A stretch of 64,000 nucleotides of DNA, from the NCBI GenBank assembly GCA_021773015.1, contig JAJFKW010000006.1, positions 401,268-465,267 on the forward strand, in the 5' to 3' direction. The notes under the pieces were generated by a model. It saw nothing but the letters and a program-made list of their open reading frames with translations. It did no database searches and had not been told where the DNA came from. Positions 63,731 to 64,000 of this stretch are shown one piece after another. The DNA comes from Woeseia sp. (GTDB lineage: Bacteria > Pseudomonadota > Gammaproteobacteria > Steroidobacterales > Woeseiaceae). The translations under genes were made by a program, and so were the position numbers. Position 1 is the first letter of the stretch. Every line of letters starts with the position of its first letter.

Positions 63731-64000
63731 CGGTCGATGCGGATTGATCTTTAGTGCAATGAGTGCAGACCCTCAACGACGTCAATCCTAGTGCCAGATT
63801 GGATCAGGTGTTGTCGGTCACCACCAGAACATTCGGAACACCACAAAAAAAGGCCCCCAAAAGGGGGCCTTTCCTGGTCTCTATGGCGGAGCAATCCGCC
63901 AGCACAGTCGACAAGCACACGTCGGTCGGGGCGGATTGATCTTTAGTGAAGTGAATACAGTCCCTCAATGGCGCTAATCCTCGTGACGGTTTGGATCAGG
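63731..64000. repeat. 78-bp imperfect direct repeat flanking a terminator
   Basis: A block starting CGGTCG..GCGG and continuing GATTGATCTTTAGTG occurs at 63731-63808 and at 63923-64000 (192 bp apart), about 80% identical by eye over the last 70 bp. Both end in TTGGATCAGG. A third short copy of GATTGATCTTTAGTG is at 63652-63666. The second copy is cut by the window edge, so its full length is unknown. The family is not recognised. Confidence 0.85.
63844..63870 (-). terminator. Rho-independent terminator for a minus-strand transcript entering from the right
   Basis: An 8-bp stem AGGCCCCC/GGGGGCCT with a 4-nt AAAA loop (63851-63870) has a run of A on its left (63844-63850), which is a T run on the minus strand. 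The plus-strand side has only a short T stretch. The gene it serves lies beyond 64000. Confidence 0.88.

Larger units (their letters stand above)
63356..64000. other. Repeat-rich intergenic region at the right edge
   Basis: 645 bp with no convincing gene. It contains a GC-rich palindromic stretch (63505-63550), a 10-bp tandem repeat, a REP-like hairpin, a 78-bp direct repeat in two copies with a third partial one, and a terminator serving a minus-strand transcript from beyond the window. The ppiD promoter should be in the left part. Confidence 0.7.

Overview
The window is a roughly 51 kb exopolysaccharide locus followed by about 12 kb of housekeeping genes. No rRNA, tRNA, CRISPR array or intact insertion sequence was seen. 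The organism is most likely a gammaproteobacterium: the right end carries methyltransferase-rnhA-dnaQ, mltD, fabI, ppiD and nhaB in typical gammaproteobacterial forms, and the left end carries an exosortase A (XrtA)/PEP-CTERM polysaccharide system of the kind found in environmental biofilm- and floc-forming proteobacteria. The genus cannot be fixed from this sequence alone.

Left region (1-21579). A minus-strand run encodes the XrtA/PEP-CTERM module: histidine kinase PrsK, TPR lipoprotein PrsT, outer-membrane export lipoprotein, Wzz-like chain-length protein, tyrosine autokinase, a TIGR03016-type outer-membrane beta-barrel and the start of exosortase A, which runs off the left edge. The usual response regulator PrsR is not between prsK and prsT. 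Next come a VanZ-like membrane protein, the XrtA-type initiating glycosyltransferase, wecB, and one PEP-CTERM substrate protein. That substrate gene has a canonical sigma-54 -24/-12 promoter (14338-14353) and a strong terminator. Four minus-strand sugar-nucleotide genes follow (manB, manC, ugd, and a CapD/PglF-type 4,6-dehydratase).

Middle region (21845-40954). After a decayed methyltransferase comes a tightly packed plus-strand assembly operon: heparinase II/III family protein, MDR-Gfo/Idh/MocA fusion oxidoreductase, AsnB-like amidotransferase, Wzx-like flippase, Wzy-like polymerase, FkbM-like methyltransferase, sulfotransferase, GT4 glycosyltransferase, a second fusion oxidoreductase, a second heparinase-like protein, a second GT4, a DegT aminotransferase and a small PglC/WcaJ-type initiating transferase. 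The heparinase plus fusion-oxidoreductase pair occurs twice, in opposite gene order.

Right part of the locus (40993-51172). A minus-strand operon converges on the middle one: TviB-like UDP-HexNAc 6-dehydrogenase, UDP-glucuronate 4-epimerase, pgi, Wzi, a 921-residue multi-SLBB export protein, a decayed Wzz copy and an intact Wzz. The window therefore holds two polysaccharide assembly routes sharing one precursor pool (GDP-mannose, UDP-GlcA/GalA, UDP-ManNAc, UDP-HexNAcA and a 4-amino sugar). The product is probably a uronate-rich, possibly sulfated and amidated polymer (inference).

Housekeeping region (51352-64000): nhaB, dnaQ, rnhA, a methyltransferase, mltD, fabI, two lipoproteins of unknown function, a dicarboxylate/amino-acid symporter and ppiD. 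The intergenic stretches here carry several repeat families: REP-like arms, RAYT-type GGTGTCAGG repeats, and a 78-bp repeat flanking a terminator.
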